In this document: positions 47,632-56,904 of the stretch, piece after piece
Layout: every line of letters starts with the position of its first letter
Numbering within the stretch: position 1 is the first letter of the stretch
Assembly (NCBI RefSeq): GCF_000715075.1
Contig: NC_134087.1
Span: forward strand, 187,581,276 to 187,645,275
From: Nicotiana tabacum
Lineage: Eukaryota > Streptophyta > Magnoliopsida > Solanales > Solanaceae
DNA: 64,000 bases
Direction of reading: 5' to 3'
Translations under genes and position numbers: made by a program
Notes under the pieces: model-generated
Database searches by the model: none
The model's input: only the letters and a program-made list of their open reading frames with translations
What the model was told of the DNA's origin: nothing

Positions 47632-48419
47632 CAAATTGACCCATACAAATTATAGCCTAAAAATAATGATAAGTACTAGCCGGAAACTTCACTGATCGAA
47701 TTCCCTCGCTGGAAAATTCTAGATCTAAGAAGATCTGGACTTTTACCCGTCACCACAAAACTCAAAATCAAAAAATTAAAAAAGAAATTCCGCTACTACT
47801 CTTATTGGTGTCATTGATTCTGCACTTTGAATCGAGAAAAGAAACTCATGCCTGGGTTTGGAACTTTTGTTAATGTTTGTTTGTTACTGAAAAGTGAGAT
47901 TTGGAATTGTTCCGTTGAATTGAAATACTATTAATTTAGTGATTTGATGAATTGGGCGAAGCGAATTGACGAGTAAAATTCAAAATCCACTTACTTTGAG
48001 CTTGTGACTTTTGCATCTGTTGGTGAAATTTGTTTCAATGATTAAATCATTGCTTGGAAAATTGATGTGAACTAATACCGTCGCCAGCCAGTGGTCAATT
48101 CCGGCGGTGACTAGTAAAAATCAGTAGCAGCAACCTATAGGGAATAAGAGGAAAGCGAGAGGAGCAGTCATAGTCATAGTTGGCTGGCTGGATTTCGGCA
48201 GTGGTGTGGCATAAGGCAACGAGAGAGACAACCTTGTCTTCTTCTCAGATTTTCTCTTATAGTTTCTATGAATATGTAGATAATATTTTGAAGATCTTTG
48301 GCAAAAAGTTTAAAACTCCGGCGATCTTGTTACCATTTTTGGCGACTGTGAGGCCATGGATTCTGGTGGTTGGTTTCTCAATGAGAGGAAGAACAGAGGA
48401 GATGATTATGCATAAAGTT

Positions 48420-48960
48420 GAAATATCTACAAAACAGACTGTTATTATACAAAAATTATACAAAATAGACTGTCAATATACAATTTATATACAAATAGAC
48501 TGTGACTGTACAATTTATATACAAATAGAGTGTCACTATACAAAATATATACAAAAATAGAATGTCATTATACAAAAAATATACTAAATAGACTGTCATT
48601 ATATAAAATATGCACAAAATAGACTATCACTATATAAAAATATATTAAATAGACTGCCACTATACAATTTATGTATAATTAGCTCTCACTATACAAAATA
48701 TATACAAAATAGACTGTTACTATACAAAAAATATACAAAATAGATTGTTACTATACAAAAAATATACAAATAGACTGTTACTATACAAAAAATATACAAA
48801 ATAGACTGTCACTATACAAATAGACTGTTACTATACAAAAAATATACAAAATAGAATGTCACTATGCAAAAAATATACAAAAATAGTCTGTTAATATACA
48901 AATAATATACAAAAATAGATTGGTATTATACAAAAAATAGGCTGTTATTACACAAAAAAT
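48420..48960. repeat. AT-rich minisatellite, unit about 30-36 bp
   Basis: Repeats of AATAGACTGTCACTATACAA followed by AAAATATACA run for over 500 bp with irregular unit length and scattered substitutions (about 15 units). Confidence 0.85.
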
Positions 48961-48973
48961 AGACATTTCGCAA

Positions 48974-49230
48974 CGACGGATCCATCCGGCCCAAGGCGGA
49001 AGGCATGGGCGCACACAAAAATTTGGTACTCGCACGGATTTGCCGTTTTATGGCTGTAAAATGCCAAAAAATATGATGTGGTCATTTCGAGTGGGTGGAA
49101 ATTGTTTCTTATGCCGTATTTGATGTCCGGGACAAATATTAGGCGATTCCACGACGGATCCATCCGGGCCCAAGGCGGAAGGCATGGGCTATAGCACACA
49201 AAAATTTGGGACTCGCGCGGATTTGCATTT
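48974..49230. repeat. One and a half copies of a 178 bp satellite-like unit
   Basis: CGACGGATCCATCCGG...AAGGCGGAAGGCATGGGC...ACACAAAAATTTGG...CGGATTTGC starts at 48974 and again at 49152, exactly 178 bases apart. The unit contains GGATCC and the segment GGCTGTAAAATGCCAAAAAA. The length and style resemble plant subtelomeric satellite monomers. Confidence 0.65.
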
Positions 49231-49307
49231 ACATATTTCATTCAATTGTTAGCTAATTCTTATCAGATCCAGAAGTACATTTAAAAGGTAAAAAAAGGTT
49301 GCTCTAT

Positions 49308-49380
49308 CGCGCCAGGTGAGGGTCGAACCTGCAACCTTCAGCTTAGGAAACAGGCACCCTAACCACTAAGCTACAAGCGC
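49308..49380 (-). mobile_element. tRNA-derived SINE head or degenerate tRNA relic
   Basis: On the minus strand GCGCTTGTAGCTTAGTGGTT (box A) and GCAGGTTCGACCCTCACC (box B, GGTTCGACCC at 49320-49329) have tRNA spacing. The T-stem and acceptor stem pair poorly, so this is not a working tRNA gene. Confidence 0.5.
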
Positions 49381-49564
49381 TTGTGTAGTCATGCTTATTC
49401 CTTTCGGCTACTATATGCAATACGTTTGGGCCGAAGGGCCATTTTTGTAAGTAAGACAAAATATGGGCTATTAAAATTTTGAGGGGCTATAGCGGGTAGT
49501 TTGCTCATAAAAAAAGAAAGTAAAATTGTATAGCCGTTTTTTAAAATAATGATAAAAAATATAC

Positions 49565-49566
<2 letters not shown>

Positions 49567-49647
<81 letters not shown>
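49567..49647. repeat. Compound AT/TG microsatellite
   Basis: About 33 TA units are followed by six to seven TG units. It lies in the core of a degenerate copy of the palindromic repeat seen in dehydrogenase introns. Confidence 0.9.
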
Positions 49648-50338
49648 TCGAAATTTCAGATAAATTTTATACACTTTTGCGACTAACGATATAAATAGTT
49701 TTGATCGTAGGCTAGGTCCACATAGTTTTCATAGTTTCTTTCCTTTTGTATAAGCTATTTAATAAATGGTTCTCTTTTTATTCTTTTTATTCCTCTTACA
49801 ACTTGTGAATCTTTCGAACAACGGTCTAGAAATTCTTTTTGAGCAAATTATAAATTGTATGAGAAAATATTAGACTCGAATTTAAAATTGTAATTGCAAA
49901 TATTAGCCCACAGTTTAATATTTTGTCTATAAGGTTGAGCAAATTAAAAATTATATGAGCAAACATTAGACCCGAGTTTGACGTTGATCGGAAGGGCCTA
50001 AGGGGTAATTTTCTCAAGATTATGTTTTCACAACTTTTTGAATAGGGACAAAATCTAAAAATTGCCTAATACATGAACATTTGCGTAAATTAGCCAAAAA
50101 TTACTGGTAGAAAGCACTTCCTCCTTTAATGGGCCTTACTTAGTGCGAGTTCTAATGAGACAATGCCCAATGAGTTATCGCACACCGGGTATTAAATATA
50201 AAAGAAAAACGAAATATGAAGCATGAGATCTCCATCAAATATTTGAAAAACTTTTATTATTGTTATATTTAACGGGATTTATGAAAGAATTAAGGAGTAG
50301 TATTTTATTGACGCAATTACGTCATTCATAATGTCTCT

Positions 50339-50791
50339 TTACAGCTTGTTTGGATGGTTGTTACCCATTGTATCGTATCGTATTGTTACTTTAAATACAA
50401 TGTTTGTTTTGATTGTTACTTATATTTTATTGTATCGTATCGTTAAATCCGTCGTTACATAACGACGAAATGTGCCACTTTATGTAACGACCGATTTGGT
50501 GTGGTCGCATCGTTACCTTGTCTTTTTCTCTCAATCTCACCCTCTATTATTATTAAATTATTTTATCATTTATTCTACATTTTTATATAGTAATTTTACG
50601 TTGTATCATAATTTTTCTTTATAATATTGCAAGTGTATTTTTCATATTGCTGGTGCGTGATATCATGAAACGATGACAAACGACACAATGTATTCAAACA
50701 TTGTATTTATCAAACGATACAGTATAATACAATACAGTACGATACAATACATTATGAAATGATGCGTAACAACCATCCAAACAAGCTGTTA
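50339..50791. mobile_element. Harbinger-like (Tourist-type) MITE in duplication copy A
   Basis: The element 50342-50788 has inverted ends CAGCTTGTTTGGATGGTTGT and ACAACCATCCAAACAAGCTG, flanked by TTA at 50339-50341 and 50789-50791. A 3 bp TTA duplication is typical of PIF/Harbinger. Copy B at 52270-52295 keeps the unfilled site. Internal ATCGTATCGTAT repeats fill the subterminal regions. There is no coding capacity. Confidence 0.85.
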
Positions 50792-51487
50792 GTTGTTTCT
50801 TTTGTTTAAAGTTGATAATATAATACATAGTTTGTTTGTATGAACATTACTAGTTGAATATATAGTACTAGCATGATTGATTTTTCTGTTGGGAGAACAA
50901 ACAGAAATCTATAACTTCTCCTTGGCAGCATAATAAAAAAATACCTTCTATTGCTTCTGCTTGGCTGCATAAATAAAACATTAATTTTTCAAAAAACAAT
51001 TCTTGTAAAAAAATATATGTCTCTCAAATATAAATACAATTGCATAAGACGTATATATTTCCCAACCTAACCACCATTAACACATACATAATAATTTATT
51101 TTAATATATTTAAATCATCATATAACGATTAAGTAATTAGATAAGATGTCTAATATTATTACTTACCTATATTAATATTGATTAAAAATTTAATGTGTTT
51201 TGTGATTTTTTATATTTTAAGTAAATTAAATTGAAAAGCTTAATATTAATTTCGTGGTAAGTATTTGAATCATTTTATCTCGTTCGTTTAACTAAATCCT
51301 ACTCCTAAAGAAACAAGAATTTTAGGAAACAAAAATTCCCAAATCCTATTCCCTATCAAATTCGGTAATACTTCCTTTGTCCTATAAATACAATAGATTA
51401 TTAACGTATATCATTACACTCCCAAATTTCTTTGTATTCCTTTTCTCAAAACCTAACAAAACTTGTGAGAATTATTTTCCAAGAAAT

Positions 51488-51950
51488 ATGTCTCAAGATC
51501 ACCAACGTCCCTACTACGCTACTCGTACATTACCAATAAATGATGCATTTCACTTGCAAAGAATGAAGCAAGAACAGCCTGATATTGGAATAATATGTAA
51601 TGATACCAACATGTTTGAATATTGGGAAATAACAACTTACTCTGAGAAGGCGGAGGAATGATTGTCCGTTTTGTAGTGCCCACACACGAAGAAATAGTAG
51701 AAGAAGACGAGGAGGAGGAAGAAGAGGAGTTCGAGGTTGAAACAAGAACTTACTATGCTACTGTAATGGATATAGAGGATGAGGAGGAACAAGAAATCTG
51801 AGGAACAAGAAACATGTGCGATATGTTTATGTGAGTATGAAGATGAAGATACCATTGGCACACTTCAATGTGGCCATGAGTTTCATGTTGGCTGCAGCAA
51901 AAGAATGCATGTCCGTTCTGTAGAGCTCTAGTGTTGCCCACACATGACTG
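51488..51950 (+). pseudogene. Decayed copy of the double-RING gene
   Basis: It starts MSQDHQRPYYATRTLPINDA and keeps MFEYWEITTY, then loses about 160 bp covering the first RING compared with 53297-53983. It shifts frame and stops at 51659-51661. Further on, the second RING region (ACATGTGCGATATGTTTATG, CAATGTGGCCATGAGTTTCA) is recognisable but lacks the GTCAACAAGTGGCTG segment, and there is an in-frame stop before it. It shares the TATA box of the intact copy (TATAAATA near 51383). It could at most give a truncated 58-residue peptide. Confidence 0.88.
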
Positions 51951-52339
51951 GTTACATTCTTAATCTTGTAATTAAATTCAATGAGAATAGTATTATTGTT
52001 ACAATATTCTTTTTGTAAATTAGCCAAAAATTTACTATAGAGAGCATTTACTCCTTTAATGGGTCTTATATGGCGCCCGTTCAAATGAGACGGCCCCACT
52101 GAATTACCGAACACTGGGTAACACATCAAAAAAAGAAAAAAGAAAATATGAAGCATGAAATCTCCGTCAAATATTTTGGAAAAACTTTAATTGTTATTAT
52201 ATTTGACGGATTTTATGGAAAAAATAAAATAAGGGTTGTATTTTATTGATGCAATTACATCATTCATAATGTCTGTATAGTTGTTTCTTTTGATTAAAGT
52301 TGATCATATAATACTTAGTTTGTATGCACATTACTAATA

Positions 52340-52630
52340 GTTCGTAGGTCAAGTTAATAGAAACTAGATGTACTGTAGTCGCCCTGTCCGCCGGTGATAT
52401 TGTCCGATTTGGGCCTAGACCTTACGAGTTTAAAATGCGTCACTAGGATCTAAAGCTTGTTAACTTATATACCCATAATCCCTCTTGTGTTTTGCCGATG
52501 TGAGAATCTGTCTAAAGTCCGGGGTGTTACATACACCCCCCTTATGGACTCGGCGCCCTCGTTGAGGTTTGCCCTACAGCATGGGGTTTGCGTAGACTAA
52601 ACATTGAGGTTTGCCCTCCCTCAATTACTT
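52340..52630. repeat. Dispersed repeat block related to the TRIM-like element at 54759
   Basis: GATATTGTCCGATTTGGGCC and TTACGAGTTTAAAATGCGTC resemble the start of the repeat at 54759. It is followed by the reverse complement of the later part of that repeat (ACTAGGATCTAAAGCTTGTT, TTGTGTTTTGCCGATGTGAG). A rearranged copy of the same family is the simplest reading. Confidence 0.45.
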
Positions 52631-52638
52631 AACTATAT

Positions 52639-52914
52639 TACTCCCTCTGTTTCATATTATATGAGGTAGTTTGACTCGACACGAAGTTTAAGAAAAAAGA
52701 AGAAGATTTTTGAAACTTGTGGTCTTAAAAGCTTAAGGGGTAAAAAGTTTGTGGGGCCATGACATTTGTGTGACTATAAAAGCTTCTCATTAAGGGTAAA
52801 TGAGTAAAATGAAAGAGTTTAAAGTTGCATTATTTCTAAATTTAGAAATGTGTCATTTGTTTTGGAACAGACTAAAAAGGAAAGTACCTCATTTAATATG
52901 AAACGGAGGGAGTA
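52639..52914. mobile_element. Stowaway MITE in duplication copy B
   Basis: The element 52641-52912 starts CTCCCTCTGTTTCATATTAT and ends with the inverse (TAATATGAAACGGAGGGAG), flanked by TA at 52639-52640 and 52913-52914. Copy A at 51165-51180 (CCTATATTAATATTG) shows the uninterrupted site. Confidence 0.9.
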
Positions 52915-53180
52915 ATATTCATTAAAATTTTAATGTTTTGTGATTTTTTATATTTTAATTAAATTAAATTGAAAAGTTTAATATTAATCTTTCGTGGTAA
53001 ATATTTGAATCATTTTGTCTATTTCTTTTAACTAATAAATCCTAGTCCTAGCATGTTGGGGAAAGGAAGCGTGTGGGGAAAGCTAGAAAAAAACAAAAAA
53101 TTCAGGAAACAAGAATTTTAGGAAACAAAAGTTCCCAAATCCTATTCCCTATCAAATTCGGTAATACTTCCTTTATTTGT

Positions 53181-53190
53181 CCTATAAATA
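53181..53190 (+). promoter_or_regulatory. TATA box of the double-RING gene
   Basis: CCTATAAATA lies 107-116 bases before the start codon and is conserved in the decayed copy (TCCTATAAATACA near 51381), so both copies inherited the promoter. Confidence 0.7.
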
Positions 53191-53296
53191 AAATAGATTA
53201 ACGTTGTGTATCATTACACTCCCATCTTTCTAAAATTCCTTTGTATTCTTTTCTCAAAACCTAACAAAACTTTTGAGAATTTTCCCCCCAATAAAT

Positions 53297-53983
53297 ATGT
53301 CTCAAGATCATCACCAACATCCCCACTTCGCTACTCATACATTACCAAATAATGATTTTCACTTGCGAAGAATGAACCAACTACAACAACCTGATATTCC
53401 ACATGATCAAACAAGTGGAATATCTAATGATAGTACTCCAAACATGTTTGAATATTGGGAAATAACAACTTATTGTGATCTTGATATGGATATAGATGAT
53501 AGCGAGGAACGAGCTGCTTGTTTCATCTGCTGCTTGGAATTTCAGAATGGAGATACATTAGTCACACTTCCATGTAACGATGTGTTTCATTTAGATTGCT
53601 TCAATCAGCGGCTGAGGAGGAGGAGGAATGATTGTCCGTTTTGTAGTACTGAAGTTTTACCCACACACGAAGAAATAATAATAATAGAAGAAGAAGAAGA
53701 AGAAGAAGAGGAGGAGGAGGAGGAGTTCGAGGATGAAGAAATAGAAGAGGAAGAAGAGAAGTTCGAGGTTGAAACAAGAACTTATTATGCTTCTGTAATG
53801 GATATAGATGACGACGAGGAACAAGAAACATGTGCGATATGTTTATGTGTGTATCAAGGTGAAGATACTATTGGCAAACTTCAATGTGGCCATGAGTTTC
53901 ATGTTGGCTGCGTCAACAAGTGGCTGCAGCAAAAGAATGCATGTCCGTTTTGTAGAGCTGAAGTTTTGCCCACACATGACTAG
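53297..53983 (+). CDS. Double RING-finger protein (probable E3 ubiquitin ligase)
   Basis: A single exon gives 228 residues from ATG 53297 (MSQDHHQHPHFATHTLPNND); an upstream in-frame extension lacks its own start codon. RING1 has Cys75, Cys78, Cys93, His98, Cys101, Cys113 and Cys116, but the fourth metal position holds Asp95 where RING-H2 domains have His. RING2 is a canonical RING-H2: Cys179, Cys182, Cys197, His199, His202, Cys205, Cys216 and Cys219. Between them is a run of glutamates (about 131-165). RING domains bring ubiquitin-loaded E2 enzymes to substrates, so an E3 ligase role is likely; the target is unknown. No signal peptide or membrane segment is seen. Two tandem RINGs in so short a protein is unusual, and the halves share TEVLPTHE/AEVLPTHD, pointing to internal duplication. 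Confidence 0.88.
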   Translation: MSQDHHQHPHFATHTLPNNDFHLRRMNQLQQPDIPHDQTSGISNDSTPNMFEYWEITTYCDLDMDIDDSEERAACFICCLEFQNGDTLVTLPCNDVFHLDCFNQRLRRRRNDCPFCSTEVLPTHEEIIIIEEEEEEEEEEEEEFEDEEIEEEEEKFEVETRTYYASVMDIDDDEEQETCAICLCVYQGEDTIGKLQCGHEFHVGCVNKWLQQKNACPFCRAEVLPTHD

Positions 53984-54758
53984 TTACATTCTTAATCAAG
54001 GGCGAAGGTAGTGTTAGATACGGGTTCGACGAACCTGGTAGCTTTAGCTTTTGCTTAGATTCTGTATTTGTATTAAAAATTTATTAAATATACAGGGGTC
54101 ATGGCTTCTCTGCAATAGTTTATAACTTCAGACTTGTAGCTTCTCTATACAAATTTTATGAAACATGCTTTACTTTATGATATTTGGTTATGTTTCATAT
54201 CTGTGTTACATAAAGTAGAAACATTAATTTTTACTAGGTATTTTTCTCTTCTTGCAGTCTTACTCGCAATAAAGAAGATAAGTATATTTAAATTGACAGT
54301 TCTGCAATTCGAATTGTGACCTTTTAACAATTAAATTGTTATGTTCAAAACATGTTCTTATTAGAGGCTTTTGGATAAGGTCTTCTGTTTTAAGTTTACA
54401 CTTATCTACGTATACCTAGGTCTGGTACATGATATCCGATAAATTGGCACATTTGTTAGGTTAAATTTGTAAAGTTATTCAACATTTGAGGGTAATATAG
54501 TTTTAAAGATAATTTAAATATAATATATTTTTTTTTATGTAAAAGAATCAAAATCCCACATCTTGATTAATTCAATATTAAATGTACTTCGTGAACTTTT
54601 ATAAAGACAAAGTTCTTGTTTTACTTTGTCTTGCACAATTTTTTATTAATATATTCCCAAAAAGAATGATACATTCTTATATTTTATTAATGAGAAGCCA
54701 TATAGATATTATAATATGCTTAAAATAATAAGTTTTAAAAATCTTATAGTCATATACA

Positions 54759-55079
54759 TGTAACAACCCAGCCCTTAATGATATTGTCTGCTTTAGACCT
54801 AAGCCTTCACGGGTTTAAAACGCGTCAGGGTTTAGGCCCAGAGCGCACAATATCACTAGCGGGCTGGACTGTTACAGATGGTATCAGAGCCACTCTTGTA
54901 TTAGCCTTGCCGATGGTGGCCGGCCAGAGTTAAACTGAGTTTAGGAAAATCCCGGCTTTACATAGAGTCTCACATCGACAAAACACAAGAGAATGCTGGG
55001 ATATAAATTAACAAGCCTAAGATCCTAGTGACGGAAGACTAATGCCTAAAGCGGACAATATCACTAGTGGACTATTACA
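54759..55079 (+). mobile_element. Possible TRIM (miniature LTR retrotransposon)
   Basis: A 118 bp LTR-like unit, TGTAACAACCC...GGACTGTTACA (54759-54876), is followed two bases later by TGGTATCAGAGC (54879-54890), the primer-binding site for initiator methionine tRNA. A second, shortened end with ACAATATCACTAGTGGACTA and TTACA closes at 55079. Flanks ATACA and TTACA match at four of five bases. There is no coding sequence. The second LTR is only partly recognisable. Confidence 0.5.
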
Positions 55080-55696
55080 TTACAAATGCTATAGCAATAT
55101 AGATCATTAATTTTAAAAGTTTTTCTATCTTTCTTAAATTTCAGCAGAGTCAAACTATGACAAACAAACTTATAATTAAGGTCTAATATTTGAAACCGGA
55201 ATACCATGATTAGTTAATGGAATGAAAAATTATTCTAATGTGGGGCAAGAAAATGACAGATGAAGCTTCTCAGTTATATATGAAGATGACTTGGCGTCAA
55301 CGCGTAGCTGGCCTTGACTTTCATTATCTGAATGAATTACAGGGCATGTATCTTCATATATATTCACACTCTTTAAACATATTGTCATATTGATATTTTT
55401 GCTTCAATAAACTCAGTTTGAATCAAAGTCTTCTCAAATTTGTCACTTCAGGTTAGTAGCTATATATACAATATCTCTCAGTATATTTTCATTCCTGCTG
55501 AAAGTTGCATATCCTTTATGTTAAATTCAACTTTAAGTGAAATTGAAATTTCTATATAGCCAAACACTAATTCCGAAAAAAGGTAGATCTTTTTTATGGC
55601 CAAATGAAATTCACTCTTACCTCAAATACGGTCCATCTTATGAATGTTGAGTTGATGGGTACTTGCTGTTTGTCAACACGAATATCTGCTACTTTT

Positions 55697-55877
55697 GCTG
55701 TGACCAAAGGCGGATCCAGGGTTTTAACTCAATGGCTTGATCTTTATAATTTTACCATTGAACCCATTGCGCTTATAGAGTTATGAATCTTTTACATATA
55801 TGTCTATGTTCTGTATTATAATTAATGGGTTCGGTTGAACCCCTAACTTGTTACCTGCATCCGTCACTGGCTGTGGT
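55697..55877. mobile_element. Short hAT-like MITE
   Basis: The 165 bp core (55705-55869) has imperfect inverted ends CAAAGGCGGATCCAGG and CAGTGACGGATGCAGG. It is flanked by GCTGTGAC and GCTGTGGT, an 8 bp duplication with two mismatches. It resembles a repeat common in Solanaceae that carries GGGTTCGGTTGAACCC. Confidence 0.55.
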
Positions 55878-56904
55878 GAATTCGATCTGAATTGATGTTG
55901 GATAGTGATTAAAATTAGTTCTTGAGGAGACAACCATGAAAGTGGAAAGAATTTGGTTTTATATACACTGATGGTGTGAAGAATGTTTATACCATTTGTG
56001 TAGTTTGATTAGTTCCAATAGGTTAGCTGCTTCCATTTCTTTTTCTGCATTACCCAACTATACTCAGTATTACCCATCTGCAATTGACTTTTAAGTAACT
56101 TTTATTTTCATTTTTAGTGGATAGAAATTAAACTTAACAGGAAATGTTAAACTTGGCAGTCAATTTGATGGTTTTAGTATAGACGGTTACTATCTGGTTT
56201 GCAGCTTAAACCTTATTAGTTGTGATTATAGAGTGTCAGAGTCTCACATTAGTTGAGGATTTAAGTTGTAATATCTTTATATATTCTTGAACGATTCTAA
56301 CCCCGTATGCTAACTTTTGGAGCTGAGGATTGTTCAAGACTGTATAAAGAGAATACAACTCATAGCCTCAACCAATGTGGGGCCTTGACACCTCCGGTGG
56401 TTTTAGAGCCAGACCCGTCCTTGATGTTGGGTTATCCATTGTTATAGCTAAATGTTATGTTATCCACACTTCAAATATGTAAATGTGGGCGTGCTGGGAA
56501 AGGGTTTTGGGGGGAAGGTGGGAGAGCTGGGCAGGGCGGAGCTAGCATGCGAGATACGGGTTCGGCCCGACTCAATAGCTTTGGTCCAAACATTGTATTT
56601 GTCTTAAGAAATCCATTAAATTTATACAAATTATTAGTTTAGAACCGAATAACTTAAAACGGACTACAATCCTCAACCCATAAACTTCAATTCCCGGCTC
56701 CTCCTCTGGTGCTAGACTCGGACTTTAGCTGAGGGTATGAGTCATAGTCTCTTGGTCCTTAACATTCTTAACCTCATAGACTATCTTTTAGACTTGGGTT
56801 AGGTTCAATGTCTTTTTCTTAGCAGTCTGCTTACATGAGCCACCTTATAGTTGGTTTTGTGTCTCTTTATCTTTGCCTTCTGTTGGTTTGCAGACATACT
56901 GGCC

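Larger units (their letters stand above)
47640..50084. other. Spacer with satellite-like and microsatellite sequence
   Basis: No gene was recognised. The spacer holds a minisatellite (48420-48960), two copies of a 178 bp unit (48974-49230), a tRNA-like SINE head (49308-49380) and a long AT/TG microsatellite (49567-49647). The ORF at 48180-48560 runs into the minisatellite and is not supported. Confidence 0.5.
50085..51966 (+). repeat. Tandem duplication, copy A (RING pseudogene)
   Basis: Starting at GTAAATTAGCCAAAAA, this copy aligns with copy B (52015-53997) over the upstream region, TATA box, leader and RING coding sequence, ending at TTACATTCTTAATC. It carries a Harbinger-like MITE absent from copy B and lacks the Stowaway MITE of copy B. 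Confidence 0.85.
52015..53997 (+). repeat. Tandem duplication, copy B (intact RING gene)
   Basis: This is the partner of 50085-51966. It keeps the unfilled Harbinger site but carries a Stowaway MITE and an extra 300 bp repeat block (about 52340-52630). Confidence 0.85.
53998..56904. other. Spacer upstream of the NLR gene
   Basis: AT-rich spacer with dispersed repeats: a TRIM-like element (54759-55079), a short hAT-like MITE (55705-55869) and a related fragment around 56535-56700. A segment ending in CAACCAATGTGGGGCCTTGA (about 56368-56390) is of a type common near LTR ends. The last part is the NLR leader, with a likely 3' splice site at TTGTTTGCAG (56884-56893), 11 bases before the start codon. 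Confidence 0.45.

Noticed and set aside
48180..48560. Plus-strand ORF of 126 residues
   Set aside because: Its second half is only the translated minisatellite and its first half has no recognisable domain.
48420..48960. CRISPR-like array
   Set aside because: Units are irregular, AT-rich and without unique spacers, in a plant nuclear context; it is a minisatellite.
49308..49380. Possible functional tRNA gene
   Set aside because: Box A and box B are present, but the T-stem and acceptor stem do not pair properly, so a SINE head or relic is more likely.
56851..56904. Upstream start codon adding 18 residues to the NLR protein
   Set aside because: A TTGTTTGCAG acceptor lies between it and ATG 56905, and the family usually begins near MEIVGAV-like text, so the downstream start is preferred.
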